Positions 52,324 to 61,234 are shown, counted from the stretch's first letter. The stretch: DNA of 64,000 nucleotides from Psychroflexus lacisalsi (GCF_020164495.1 NZ_JAIQYZ010000001.1:868001-932000); one strand, 5' to 3'. Made by a program: numbers and translations. Notes: a model not told the origin generated them from the letters alone.

Positions 52324-54021
52324 CTACACCGATTCAATATTTTGAGTCGGTTTTTTTGTGAAAAATTGTATCAGAATAGCAATGCCAATCACAAGGGCGC
52401 AACCAAATAAATTCAACCATAAATAAGGCATCCAATCTTCAGAATAGCCAATGATTACAATGATTTGTGTGAGTATGGCTGCAATAAACACGGCGCGGCT
52501 TTTTACGTAAGTGATAAAAAATGCCAATAGAAAAATGCCTAAAACGTTACCATAGAATATAGAACCAATAATGTTGACCAACTGAATCAAGTTGTCAAAT
52601 AGGCTGGCTGTACAGGCGAATATAATTGCAAAAATCCCCCAGCCTAAAGTGAATAGCTTGGTAGAGTTGACATAATGCTTATCACTCATAGCTCCTTTCT
52701 TATTCCTTTTATACAAATCGATAGTTGTTGTAGAAGCTAAGGCATTCAATTCGGATGCTGTAGATGACATAGCCGCTGAAAGGATGACGGCTAGCAACAA
52801 TCCAACCAGACCTTTTGGTAAATTATTTATGATGAAATGGATAAACACGTAGTCTTTATCGTTGGTTTCAATTTTTTCATCCACTTTCGTAATGATGGCT
52901 TTAGCCTCATCTCTCAATTCAACTTCTTCAGCGTTTAGTTGACTGAGTTGTGTTTGTAAATTATCACTTTTTGCAGTAGATAATTCATTAGCAAATTGAT
53001 TGGCTAAGGTTGTTTTTTTATCCTGAATGCTAATGAGTTGTGACTCTAAAGCTTCAAATTCAGATTTATATTCCGAAGCTGTAACGGCATCTTTGGCTGC
53101 TGGATTGAAATTGATGGGGGAGTAGTTGAATTGATAAAACACAAAAACCATTACACCAATGAGTAAAATGAAAAACTGCAAAGGCACTTTTAAGATGGCA
53201 TTGAAAATTAGACCCATCTGACTTTCTCGTAGACTTTTTCCTGACAAGTACCTTTGTACCTGGCTTTGGTCTGTCCCGAAATAGGATAAAGCCAAAAAAC
53301 TCCCGCCAATGATGCCGCTCCAAAATGTATAGCGGTTATCAAAGTTGAAAGAAAAATCCAACACATCTAGTTTATTATTTGCTCCAGCAATTTTCATTGC
53401 TTTGTTGAAGGTTATCTCGTCCGGCAAGTAGGAGAATATTAGCATGAAAGCAGTGATTAAACCAAGAAAAATTACTGCCATTTGTTGCTTTTGAGTAACA
53501 TTGACCGCCTGTGTTCCTCCAGTCACCGTGTAAATGATGACTAATATCCCGATCATTATGTTAAGATAAAACAGGTTCCATCCTAAAACTGCAGACAAAA
53601 TGATTGAGGGTGCATAGATGGTAATCCCAGCTGCCAAGCTTCTTTGTGTTAAAAACAGACCAGCAGTAAGACTTCTAGTTTTTAGATCGAAGCGGGATTC
53701 TAAATACTCATAGGCCGTGTAAACTTTGAGCCTGTGGTAAATTGGAAGGAAAACCAAACAAATAATAATGATTGCAATGGGTAGACCAAAATAAAACTGA
53801 ACAAAACCCATCCCGTCGTGAAACGCCTGGCCAGGAGTCGATAAAAACGTGATGGCACTGGCTTGGGTTGCCATAACAGACAGACCAACAGTCCACCACC
53901 GAGATTTATTTCCGCCCTTTATGAAATCATCTACATTGGCGTTTTTCCTGGATTTCAGACTCCCGTAGATAACGATAAAAGCAAGAGTCGCAAACAAAAT
54001 GATAAAGTCTAAAGTGTCCAT
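52324..54021 (-). CDS. Sodium:solute symporter (SSS family)
   Basis: A 565-residue Na+-coupled transporter with about 13-14 membrane helices. The N-terminal half has SRWWTVGLSVMATQASAITFLSTPGQAF, and the Na+-site region TAFMLIFSYLPDE and SLALSYFGTDQSQVQRYL-like block are present as in the family. A long hydrophilic loop at about 315-385, largely coiled coil, is unusual for the family's core. It follows the 37-residue membrane protein gene by 9 bases and the PIG-L gene, suggesting uptake of a product of that deacetylase. Substrate is unknown. Confidence 0.9.
   Translation of the reverse strand: MDTLDFIILFATLAFIVIYGSLKSRKNANVDDFIKGGNKSRWWTVGLSVMATQASAITFLSTPGQAFHDGMGFVQFYFGLPIAIIIICLVFLPIYHRLKVYTAYEYLESRFDLKTRSLTAGLFLTQRSLAAGITIYAPSIILSAVLGWNLFYLNIMIGILVIIYTVTGGTQAVNVTQKQQMAVIFLGLITAFMLIFSYLPDEITFNKAMKIAGANNKLDVLDFSFNFDNRYTFWSGIIGGSFLALSYFGTDQSQVQRYLSGKSLRESQMGLIFNAILKVPLQFFILLIGVMVFVFYQFNYSPINFNPAAKDAVTASEYKSEFEALESQLISIQDKKTTLANQFANELSTAKSDNLQTQLSQLNAEEVELRDEAKAIITKVDEKIETNDKDYVFIHFIINNLPKGLVGLLLAVILSAAMSSTASELNALASTTTIDLYKRNKKGAMSDKHYVNSTKLFTLGWGIFAIIFACTASLFDNLIQLVNIIGSIFYGNVLGIFLLAFFITYVKSRAVFIAAILTQIIVIIGYSEDWMPYLWLNLFGCALVIGIAILIQFFTKKPTQNIESV
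52328..52357 (+). terminator. DUF2911 terminator inside the 3' end of the SSS gene
   Basis: ACCGATTCAA (52328-52337) pairs with TTGAGTCGGT (52342-52351), with one G-T pair, followed by a T-run to 52357. It covers the last codons of the convergent SSS gene, which ends at 52324. Confidence 0.78.
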
Positions 54022-54030
54022 GAATCTGTT

Positions 54031-54144
54031 TTAATTTTGAAACCAATTCATGAAAATATAAAAGCCAAGAATATAAATCGCATTACAGATAAGAATCCAA
54101 GTGTAGGCAGATTTCCAAACGTATTTTTCAGGCTTTTCAGACAT
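54031..54144 (-). CDS. 37-residue membrane protein coupled to the SSS gene
   Basis: On the minus strand, one base after the PIG-L stop, an ATG at 54144 opens a 37-residue ORF: MSEKPEKYVWKSAYTWILIC then NAIYILGFYIFMNWFQN. It has a short polar N-terminus and one membrane helix (about 16-33), with aromatic residues bordering it. It ends 9 bases before the SSS ATG. Small proteins such as YhdT pair with SSS transporters like PanF, so a partner subunit is a fair guess. It is too short for most gene callers. Confidence 0.72.
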   Translation of the reverse strand: MSEKPEKYVWKSAYTWILICNAIYILGFYIFMNWFQN

Positions 54145-54145
54145 A

Positions 54146-56626
54146 CTATTCTATCGAAATTAAGTTGGCCATCAATTTGTAAGCTCCTGCTACTCCTGCA
54201 GGTAGCTCTCTAAAAAAACTTAAGCCTGTGTAAACATAATGACCTTTCCCATACTTGCCTACTAAAATGCTGCTTTGTTTGGGAGATTCGTTTTTGTCAT
54301 TCATTGATAAAATAGAGGTCAAGTTATCAGACCATTGATCCGGAAAGTATAAGCCGCGTTCTTGGACCCAGCCTTCAAAATCTTCTTGTGCTATTTTGTT
54401 TGGAAAATTAAGAACAGGATGTTCTGGATTGATAAATCTTACTTTTGCTTTTTCCTCTGTTACTCGATCACGAGAAATTCGCATTGGAAATGGAGCAACA
54501 TTCTTAGTTTTTAGGCCTCGGTTAGTATTATACTGAACAATCATGGTTCCACCATTTTCAACAAACTCAAACAAGATATCCTGTTTGTAAGCTAATACAT
54601 CATAAATATTGTAAGCTCTAATTCCCATGATAACCACATCAAAGTCTTTCAATAATTCTTCAGAAATCGTTTCAGGTGAAAATTCTTCAATATTAAAGCC
54701 AAGATCTCCAAGATTTGCAGCAACACTTGAACCTGCTCCATGGATGTAAGCAATCTTTTTATTACTGATTTTTATATCAAGATTAACGAACTGAGCAGAA
54801 GATTCTTCAATAATATTATGAGTTCCGATATGGTCATAATCTAGCGTAGAAACTTTATAGGAAAGAGTTTTATCTTTTAGTTTTAAAATAGGTTTTACTT
54901 TCACTTCCCCAAATGACTTTGGTGTGACTTGAAACGAAAAAGTTTTACTTTCGCCTTTATTTGTTAAACTGACGTTATGAAATTTTGGGGAGATGTCCCA
55001 ATTTTCAGAACTATTCAATTCAAGTTTTCCACTTAAATTATCAGCATAGGCCTTCACATCAACATCTATTGTTTTTTGACTTGAATTTTTGAAGATGTAA
55101 ACGGATTCCTTCAGGCTAAGAGAAGCTTCAGGTAGGATTTCAAAATCCTGATAAACTTCCCCTTTTACAGGATCATTATACTTAAAGATAAGAGGTTTGG
55201 TAAGAGCAAAAGCTTCTCCGTTAATATCAAATTCGAAGTTGAATAGAATCGGTTTTGGAGTCTCTGGTAAACCTATTAGGTTTTGATCATTTACAGTATA
55301 AATTCCTAGCTCAGCCTTATTTTCAAGCCAATATGGCGTTGTGAAACTCTCTTCTGAATTTAATTCTAACTGACTTGAAAATTTGTAGTCATTATTATTT
55401 TTCAGTTGAGTTGAGTTGATATCAATCTCCTGACCTGAATGAGAAATTGACTTCAATTGAATATTTGTGGGGCTACGATTGATAATTTCAAATTCCAAAT
55501 CCAAAATATCACCTGGTGTAGCGTAAGCTAGCTCACTTTTTGCTTCTACAAAAAGACCAAGACAGGCCGTAATCACTGACTTTATCTGTTCACTTTTTTG
55601 TTCTCTCCAGAATTTATCATTGATTCTATCTATCAATTTTTTAGCTTTCAATAATTCTGGAACAACTTTCCACGGTTGCTTAAAATCATAGTCTTTTTCT
55701 ACTTGGTATAAAATTTCACCAATGTTTTTCCCTTCAGGTATTCGGTTCCAGGAGGTGTCTATTCCAGCGAAAGGATTATTCCCATCAATAGATTCTCCGT
55801 TGATCAGTTCAATGTATTCAACTTTATCACCACGAGAACCAGTATTCCCAAATCCTTGAGACTTATGCTGACTCCGACTTAAAGCAGAAATTTCATTATT
55901 GGATAAGCCTTCGAGTGGGTAGTATTTATTAATTTCCAATTCGATAAAATTGGATTTATCAGCTTTTTCAAAAGCTTCCTGACTGCCATAAAACCACCAG
56001 GAGGTATTAAAAAAGCTACGTTTTGGAGACCAAGGCTCTACATAATCGAGCTGAGAAGTAAACTGATCTTTTTCTCCTGCAAGGCTGAAAGCTTCCATGC
56101 TCAAAAGCGCTGACGAGGTATGGTGACCATGCGTACTGCCAGAAGTCCTGTGGTCAAAACGATTAATTATCACATCTGGTCGGTGTTTTCTGATGGCCCA
56201 TATGACATCTGAAAGAATTTTTTCTTTATCCCAAATCTTTAGAGTCTCTTCTGGGGTTTTAGAATATCCAAAATCTATAGCTCTGGAAAACCACTGTCGT
56301 CCATTGTCAATTTCTCTAGCATTGAGCAGTTCTTGAGTTCGAATAATACCTAGCTCTTCACCAAGTTCAGGACCTATAAGATTTTGTCCTCCGTCACCTC
56401 TTGTTAAAGAGAGGTAGGTAGTTTTAGCATTAACTTCTTTAGAAAAATAAGTGATTAAGCTTGTGTTTTCATCATCTGGATGAGCAGCGATATAAAGGAC
56501 ATTTCCTAGAAAGTTTAGTTCTTTAAGGTTTTGGAAAATTTCTGATGAAGACGGTTTGTCCGGTGCTTGTGCATATGAAGAGTAGCTTATTAGAATTAAA
56601 AAACTGCAGACAATAGATCTTATCAT
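54146..56626 (-). CDS. PIG-L/LmbE-family deacetylase with long C-terminal region
   Basis: An exported zinc-dependent N-deacetylase. A signal peptide is likely cut after YAQ in SYSSYAQAPDK. The catalytic domain at about 40-300 has AHPDDEN at 48-54, which holds the zinc His and Asp ligands, and STHGHHTSSALLS, which contains a further His. Residues about 350-600 look like beta-sandwich domains; the last ~200 resemble a ThuA/glutamine-amidotransferase-like fold (ENGGTMIVQYNTNRG). 826 residues is long for the family. It leads an operon with the small membrane protein and the SSS transporter. Confidence 0.9.
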   Translation of the reverse strand: MIRSIVCSFLILISYSSYAQAPDKPSSSEIFQNLKELNFLGNVLYIAAHPDDENTSLITYFSKEVNAKTTYLSLTRGDGGQNLIGPELGEELGIIRTQELLNAREIDNGRQWFSRAIDFGYSKTPEETLKIWDKEKILSDVIWAIRKHRPDVIINRFDHRTSGSTHGHHTSSALLSMEAFSLAGEKDQFTSQLDYVEPWSPKRSFFNTSWWFYGSQEAFEKADKSNFIELEINKYYPLEGLSNNEISALSRSQHKSQGFGNTGSRGDKVEYIELINGESIDGNNPFAGIDTSWNRIPEGKNIGEILYQVEKDYDFKQPWKVVPELLKAKKLIDRINDKFWREQKSEQIKSVITACLGLFVEAKSELAYATPGDILDLEFEIINRSPTNIQLKSISHSGQEIDINSTQLKNNNDYKFSSQLELNSEESFTTPYWLENKAELGIYTVNDQNLIGLPETPKPILFNFEFDINGEAFALTKPLIFKYNDPVKGEVYQDFEILPEASLSLKESVYIFKNSSQKTIDVDVKAYADNLSGKLELNSSENWDISPKFHNVSLTNKGESKTFSFQVTPKSFGEVKVKPILKLKDKTLSYKVSTLDYDHIGTHNIIEESSAQFVNLDIKISNKKIAYIHGAGSSVAANLGDLGFNIEEFSPETISEELLKDFDVVIMGIRAYNIYDVLAYKQDILFEFVENGGTMIVQYNTNRGLKTKNVAPFPMRISRDRVTEEKAKVRFINPEHPVLNFPNKIAQEDFEGWVQERGLYFPDQWSDNLTSILSMNDKNESPKQSSILVGKYGKGHYVYTGLSFFRELPAGVAGAYKLMANLISIE

Positions 56627-56689
56627 TTCAAAAATTTTTAATCAAATATACTAGCCTCAATGGTTAATACAGAACTATTTCAATGCTTT

Positions 56690-57238
56690 TTAACGATCTA
56701 TATTTTCATCCCGTTCCAGTAAAGCATCTTTTTTGAGCAATGTCACTGGTTTTTGTAAGAATAGATTGTTAGGATAAGTCACTAATTCACCTTTATCTGT
56801 TCTTAGATGTAATTGAAAAGCTTTTATGTCTTCAATAATGACATTGTCTATTGGCGAATCCTTGTCGTGAATTTTAATTTTATCTCCAATTTTATAAGGA
56901 AAGGAAAAAAACATGATGACTCCTGAAGTGATATTACTTAAGATTGACCATACAGCAAAAAGACCAATTCCTATAACCGCAAAAACAGAGGAGAAAATCA
57001 GGGTAAGCTCGTGAACTTCCACACCCCAAATAAGAAGTAAAGAGAACAAAGCTATGAAGGATACCAGAACATTTATGTATTTGAAAATAAGTCTGGTTCT
57101 TGCAAAGTTAAGCTCATCTCTTTTGGCAATACGTTTTGCAGATTGTTTGAGTCCTAATCTCAACAGCAGTAATCCAACCACTACGACAGTAGTCCAGATG
57201 ATTTGATATTCGTATTCAAAAAAAATGTCTTTTATCAT
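56690..57238 (-). CDS. Small MscS-type mechanosensitive channel
   Basis: A 182-residue channel with about three membrane helices (IIWTTVVVVGLLLLRLG, YINVLVSFIALFSLLLIW and LIFSSVFAVIGIGLFAVW) followed by the conserved SNITSGVIMFFSFPYKIGDKI pore-lining and beta-domain start. The chain ends about 30 residues beyond the beta domain, without the C-terminal alpha/beta part of E. coli MscS (286 residues). It starts 4 bases after the upstream lipoprotein gene's stop, so it is in the same operon. It would release solutes under osmotic down-shock. Confidence 0.87.
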   Translation of the reverse strand: MIKDIFFEYEYQIIWTTVVVVGLLLLRLGLKQSAKRIAKRDELNFARTRLIFKYINVLVSFIALFSLLLIWGVEVHELTLIFSSVFAVIGIGLFAVWSILSNITSGVIMFFSFPYKIGDKIKIHDKDSPIDNVIIEDIKAFQLHLRTDKGELVTYPNNLFLQKPVTLLKKDALLERDENIDR

Positions 57239-57242
57239 GAAG

Positions 57243-58127
57243 TTATAAGCTTAAACTATCGCGCAAATGTAAATATTTGTTGGAGTTTTGCTGCCAGTAT
57301 TTGGTTTTAAGCGTTTTAATTTTCTTTGCAGTAGAAATCAGTGTATCCGCCTTATTAATTTCAATTTCCTCCCATTTTTCAATAGCAAAAGGGAAGGTTT
57401 TTTCTTGATAGATCTTAAGTATCCTTCCAAGATTATCATAATTAATAGTGGTTTGAATGTATTTAGCTTCAGTTTGATCTATAAGTGCCTCATAAGCTTT
57501 GATCTCTTTGTGATTAAGTTGAAGGAAAGAAAAGTCAGGGAATAGTTTGTGCTTTCCAGGCTTTATTTGTTTTGGATTTATTCTTAATTGTATCCACAGT
57601 TGGTTTTCAGACAGTGTTGGTTTTATCCTGAAACTTGAATCTGCTTCACCTTCAAAATAAGAATGAGTTTCCAGTTCGAAATCTTTTTTGTGATTGAGTT
57701 GGGCATAGGATTGTCCGCACCATTCCTGAACGCTTGAAGTGATTTTCAGAACTGGGGTTTCCTTTTCCAAAGGCAAAAAAGTACTTTGCATAACGCTGTA
57801 AGGATAAATTCCAGTATTGAATTTTTTTGTGGAATTCAGTTTCATTACTGAAACAGTTTGGTTTGATTTTGAGTTGGCTTTGACCTGAGTCTCAGGCAGA
57901 AAATCTTCTGTAACAAAGATCATCATGGCTTTTCCATTTCGTTTTTCGCCATAGCGGTAAAATTCAAGTTCGTAACTTGTAAGTTCTGCTTTACCATCAT
58001 ACCAATAAGACTTAAAGGTTTCAGATAAATTTCGCAGCTCACCATCTGCATGAGGTTTAGACTCGGGTTGAGGTTCTGTCTTGCAACTGTAAGTGACAAC
58101 AAATAATAAGATTAGAATGTATTTCAT
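57243..58127 (-). CDS. Lipoprotein between maf and mscS (not a true Maf)
   Basis: A 294-residue lipoprotein (lipobox YSC, Cys15). Blocks such as LRNLSETFKSYWYDGKAELTS and LELETHSYF-like DFELETHSYFEGEAD indicate a beta-rich periplasmic protein; I see no known catalytic motif. Databases have often called such neighbours "septum formation inhibitor Maf" only because they lie beside maf; the sequence does not support Maf activity. It follows maf by 99 bases and precedes mscS by 4. Function is unknown. Confidence 0.72.
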   Translation of the reverse strand: MKYILILLFVVTYSCKTEPQPESKPHADGELRNLSETFKSYWYDGKAELTSYELEFYRYGEKRNGKAMMIFVTEDFLPETQVKANSKSNQTVSVMKLNSTKKFNTGIYPYSVMQSTFLPLEKETPVLKITSSVQEWCGQSYAQLNHKKDFELETHSYFEGEADSSFRIKPTLSENQLWIQLRINPKQIKPGKHKLFPDFSFLQLNHKEIKAYEALIDQTEAKYIQTTINYDNLGRILKIYQEKTFPFAIEKWEEIEINKADTLISTAKKIKTLKTKYWQQNSNKYLHLRDSLSL

Positions 58128-58226
58128 AAGTTTTATTTTAATTCCTCATAGAGAGTTCTAGTCCTTAATTGAAAAACTCTAATTTAAAAAATATTTCTAT
58201 TGCAAATAATTTGAACTTCTCCTAGA

Positions 58227-58808
58227 TTATAAGATTTTGGAAAGCTTCTCGTAAACCAAATGAATGGGAAATCCCATGACCGTATAGAAAGAGCCTTTTA
58301 TTTCTGAAATGCCAATCTGGCCAATCCATTCTTGTATGCCATAAGCTCCAGCCTTGTCGAAAGGAGAGTAGTTGTTGATATAATGCCAAATTTCATCGTC
58401 GGTGAGTGGCTTGAATTTGACTTCAGCAGAATCAAAAAAGGTTTCAGTTTTTTCAACAGTCTTGATGCAAAAAGAAGAGATGACTTCGTGAGAAGTGTTT
58501 GATAGGGATTTCAGCATTTGATAAGCCTCTTCGGGATTACCTGGCTTGTTCAGTGCTTTGTTATTATGCCAAACTATAGTGTCACCGGTGATTAAAATTT
58601 GATTGGTTTTTAAAATATTAAATTGATCTGCTTTTAGTTCTGCCAGGTAATCACTAATTCCATGGTGCCTTAGTTTTTCACTGAAAATTTCATCAACAGA
58701 GCGAAGTTCGATCCTAAAATCGACACCAATAGATTTGAGAATTTCTTGTCTCCTTGGTGATCCTGAAGCTAAAATAACTTCTTTGTCCTTCAAATTGTCT
58801 AAAATCAT
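58227..58808 (-). CDS. maf: Maf-family nucleoside triphosphate pyrophosphatase
   Basis: A 193-residue house-cleaning enzyme that hydrolyses non-canonical nucleoside triphosphates such as dTTP/UTP or modified bases. The Maf motif ASGSPRRQEILKSIG at 14-28 and GDTIVWHNNKALNKPGNPEEA around 95 are complete, and DKAGAYGIQEWIG closes the active site. It overlaps the UbiA gene's stop by 4 bases (ATGA), so it is translationally coupled. The pyrophosphatase label rests on family work. Confidence 0.93.
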   Translation of the reverse strand: MILDNLKDKEVILASGSPRRQEILKSIGVDFRIELRSVDEIFSEKLRHHGISDYLAELKADQFNILKTNQILITGDTIVWHNNKALNKPGNPEEAYQMLKSLSNTSHEVISSFCIKTVEKTETFFDSAEVKFKPLTDDEIWHYINNYSPFDKAGAYGIQEWIGQIGISEIKGSFYTVMGFPIHLVYEKLSKIL

Positions 58809-59698
58809 AAAATTAAAAATGTTAGCATGGAGCAGAGCCCGGTTAAAAATACAAGTTTTAAATTGAAACTAATTTTTCTGTAATCCTTTGCAGATTCTGC
58901 TTCCAAGGTTTTTTTTGAAATCAATATCAGCGGTAAAATTATAAGTGTAAACACGTAGAATATTAGAATATTGAGGTTTAGGAAATAAGCCAAAACTATC
59001 GAAAGTAAAACTAAAATTGTGAAGGATAGCATCCCGAATATAACGTAGTTACTTCGTTTTTTCCCTATCAAAATAGGAAGGGTTTTCATATGACAAAAAT
59101 AGTCACCTCTTACATCTTCTATGTCTTTAATGAGTTCCCTGCAAAAATTAAGAAGGAAAGCAAGAAGAGAGTAAACTACCAATGTAAAAAAAGCTACAGG
59201 ATGATTAGCCTCATCTACTAAAGCTATTCCCAAACAAAACAAGCTTAATCCTACCAATAAACTTACGAGTAAATTTCCTAAAATGGCAATGCGCTTCAAC
59301 CAGATGGAGTAGGCGGCAAGGGCAAGTGGAGAGAAGATAATGATGTAAAACACCAGCCAAATTTGTTCAAATGGCTGTATGATAAATAGGTAGAATGCAA
59401 TTCCTAGCCCAAAAACATTTAATACGAAATAAAGTCTTAAGGCCTGTTTTCTGTGTATTAGTTGATCAATAATTAGTCTATCTGGTTTGTTGATGCTGTC
59501 GGTGGTTACATCAAAAAAGTCATTGATGATATTTCCTCCAGAAGCGACTAAAACTATAGATAGAGCGAGGAGACTGTAATGAAAAAGGTTCAATTCTATC
59601 GGGATCCCAAAACCTGGCACCAGAGCAAATCTTATAAGTCCTGCAGTAAATATTAAGAGCAGTAAATTTTTCCATCTTATAAGATTGAGAATATGCAT
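58805..59698 (-). CDS. UbiA-family prenyltransferase (GGGP-prenyltransferase type)
   Basis: A 297-residue inner-membrane prenyltransferase with about eight helices. The first aspartate motif NDFFDVTTD lies at 59-67 and a second, DIEDVRGD, near residue 195, both binding Mg-diphosphate. SINKPDRLI following the first motif is typical of enzymes annotated as geranylgeranylglycerol-phosphate geranylgeranyltransferase, known from archaeal lipid synthesis. In Bacteroidetes the acceptor is uncertain; menaquinone MenA is a different branch. It lies between kdsC and maf. Confidence 0.85.
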   Translation of the reverse strand: MHILNLIRWKNLLLLIFTAGLIRFALVPGFGIPIELNLFHYSLLALSIVLVASGGNIINDFFDVTTDSINKPDRLIIDQLIHRKQALRLYFVLNVFGLGIAFYLFIIQPFEQIWLVFYIIIFSPLALAAYSIWLKRIAILGNLLVSLLVGLSLFCLGIALVDEANHPVAFFTLVVYSLLAFLLNFCRELIKDIEDVRGDYFCHMKTLPILIGKKRSNYVIFGMLSFTILVLLSIVLAYFLNLNILIFYVFTLIILPLILISKKTLEAESAKDYRKISFNLKLVFLTGLCSMLTFLIL

Positions 59699-59716
59699 AA
59701 GCCTATCGATTTGTGC

Positions 59717-60220
59717 TTAAAACTTCCACTTCCCCTGAGTTTTTAGCACTTGCTCTATAAGGTCTCTCACACAACCTTCTCCACCTTTTCTATGAGAAAC
59801 ATAATCTGAAATAGCTTTTACTTCTGGTACTGCATCTTGTGGACAGGTGGCCAAGCCAACCATTTTCATCGGGTAAATATCAGGAATATCATCTCCCATG
59901 TAGGCTACGTGTTCGGGTTTAATGCCATAAACGTCTATAAACTCTTCCAGACATTCAACTTTGTCTGCAACCCCCAGGTGAATGTTGGTCACGCCCAAAT
60001 CTCTGAGTCGGGTCCTTACCATTTCATTAGTTCCACCAGAAATAACAATAATTTCGTATCCTGCTTTCAGGGCTTCTTTTACGATGAAGCCATCCTTAAC
60101 ATTCATGGTTCTTATAAGGTCCCCAGAGGTAGATATTTGTAGAGAACCATTAGTGAACACGCCGTCCACATCGAAGGCAAATGTGGTGATGTTATTAAGT
60201 AATTCTTTATAATTAGTCAT
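59717..60220 (-). CDS. kdsC: Kdo-8-phosphate phosphatase
   Basis: A 167-residue HAD-superfamily phosphatase that removes phosphate from Kdo-8-phosphate in lipopolysaccharide synthesis. The nucleophile Asp17 and acid/base Asp19 are in FAFDVDGVFTNG; VISGGTNEMVRTR and AYMGDDIPDI carry the other motifs, and HRKGGEGCVRDLIEQ is the C-terminal KdsC lid. Tetrameric capless type by length. Its last ATG-proximal bases overlap the DUF2520 gene by 8 bases. kdsA is 9 kb away. Confidence 0.94.
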   Translation of the reverse strand: MTNYKELLNNITTFAFDVDGVFTNGSLQISTSGDLIRTMNVKDGFIVKEALKAGYEIIVISGGTNEMVRTRLRDLGVTNIHLGVADKVECLEEFIDVYGIKPEHVAYMGDDIPDIYPMKMVGLATCPQDAVPEVKAISDYVSHRKGGEGCVRDLIEQVLKTQGKWKF

Positions 60221-60959
60221 GCTTTTGTATAATTGATTGTGTAAGAAGTTGATAAATATCTTTATGTGTTTTATTATTTAACTGACCCAAGTGCCTTTTA
60301 ATCGTGCTTTGATCTCTCCTGATAGCAGGGCCGGTCTGAACATCGGAAGGAGAATTGGACTCAATCTTTTTCGAAGTTTCCTGTATCAGTGCTTTCAAAA
60401 TGTCGAAAGGCATGTCATCTTCTTTGCAAATCGATTCTCCAATAGAGTAGAGGTGATTGGTGAAATTGCAAACGAAAACTGCGGAGAGGTGTAAAGTTTG
60501 ACGTTGAGTAGAATTAATTTCAAAAATTTCTGTAGAAATACATTTTGCAATAGCTTTCAGAATTTTCAAATTTTCTTCTGAATTTGCCTCCAGACATATT
60601 GGAATTTTAGAATAACCTAGTTTAGAACCTTTAGAAAACGTTTGAAGCGGGTAGAAGACTCCGGAATCAGCTGATTTCATTATAGATTGACTTCCAGAAG
60701 TGTGTGCAATAATTCCAGAATTTGTTTCAATTTGGTTTGCCACAGCTTCGATGACATCGTCTTTTAAACAAAGTAAGTATAAATCTGCTTGTTCTAGTTC
60801 GGATAAATTTGTTGTCGTTGCTGTAAATTTTCCAAAGGTTTGCAAAGAATCAGGTTGATGATTATAAACCTGAATCACAGAGCATTCACCTGAAGCTTGA
60901 AACGCCTGAAACATGTGGGTAGCCACATTGCCTGTTCCTAAAATGACTATTGAAAACAT
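60213..60959 (-). CDS. DUF2520 / Rossmann-like oxidoreductase
   Basis: A 248-residue protein with an N-terminal NAD(P)-binding Rossmann domain (ILGTGNVATHMFQAF, residues 6-20) and a C-terminal helical DUF2520 domain (about 120-245; HLSAVFVCNFTNHLYSIGE). The arrangement resembles pyrroline-5-carboxylate reductase and ketopantoate reductases, but no function is known for DUF2520. It leads the operon kdsC-ubiA-maf-lipoprotein-mscS and overlaps kdsC by 8 bases. A TACCTTTG -7 box (60992-60985) precedes it. Confidence 0.88.
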   Translation of the reverse strand: MFSIVILGTGNVATHMFQAFQASGECSVIQVYNHQPDSLQTFGKFTATTTNLSELEQADLYLLCLKDDVIEAVANQIETNSGIIAHTSGSQSIMKSADSGVFYPLQTFSKGSKLGYSKIPICLEANSEENLKILKAIAKCISTEIFEINSTQRQTLHLSAVFVCNFTNHLYSIGESICKEDDMPFDILKALIQETSKKIESNSPSDVQTGPAIRRDQSTIKRHLGQLNNKTHKDIYQLLTQSIIQKHD

Positions 60960-61234
60960 TCACTGTAAGTTTAATTCTCTCAAACAAAGGTAGTGTTCAT
61001 TTTTAATTCTAAAATAGAAACTTAAGAATCCCATAATTAATATTTACAGTAATTCTTAAAAGAAAATGGTGTAATTAAACTTTAATCTTTAGCGTTGATA
61101 ACTATTTAAAATATTAACATCAAGTATTTGGATTTTAGAGTTTTTAATTAACACAACTTCAACGTTCGTAACCAGGTCTATACTTTAAAAATCCTCTTGT
61201 ATTGAGTATCTTTGCAGTTCCTATTTAAGAAACT
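60960..61234. other. Divergent intergenic region upstream of ccsBA
   Basis: A 275-base AT-rich gap, the longest in the window. It holds the TACCTTTG box of the DUF2520 gene on the minus strand and a TATCTTTG box at 61207-61214 before ccsBA on the plus strand. I see no clear -33 partner, hairpin, ORF or RNA in it. Confidence 0.5.
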
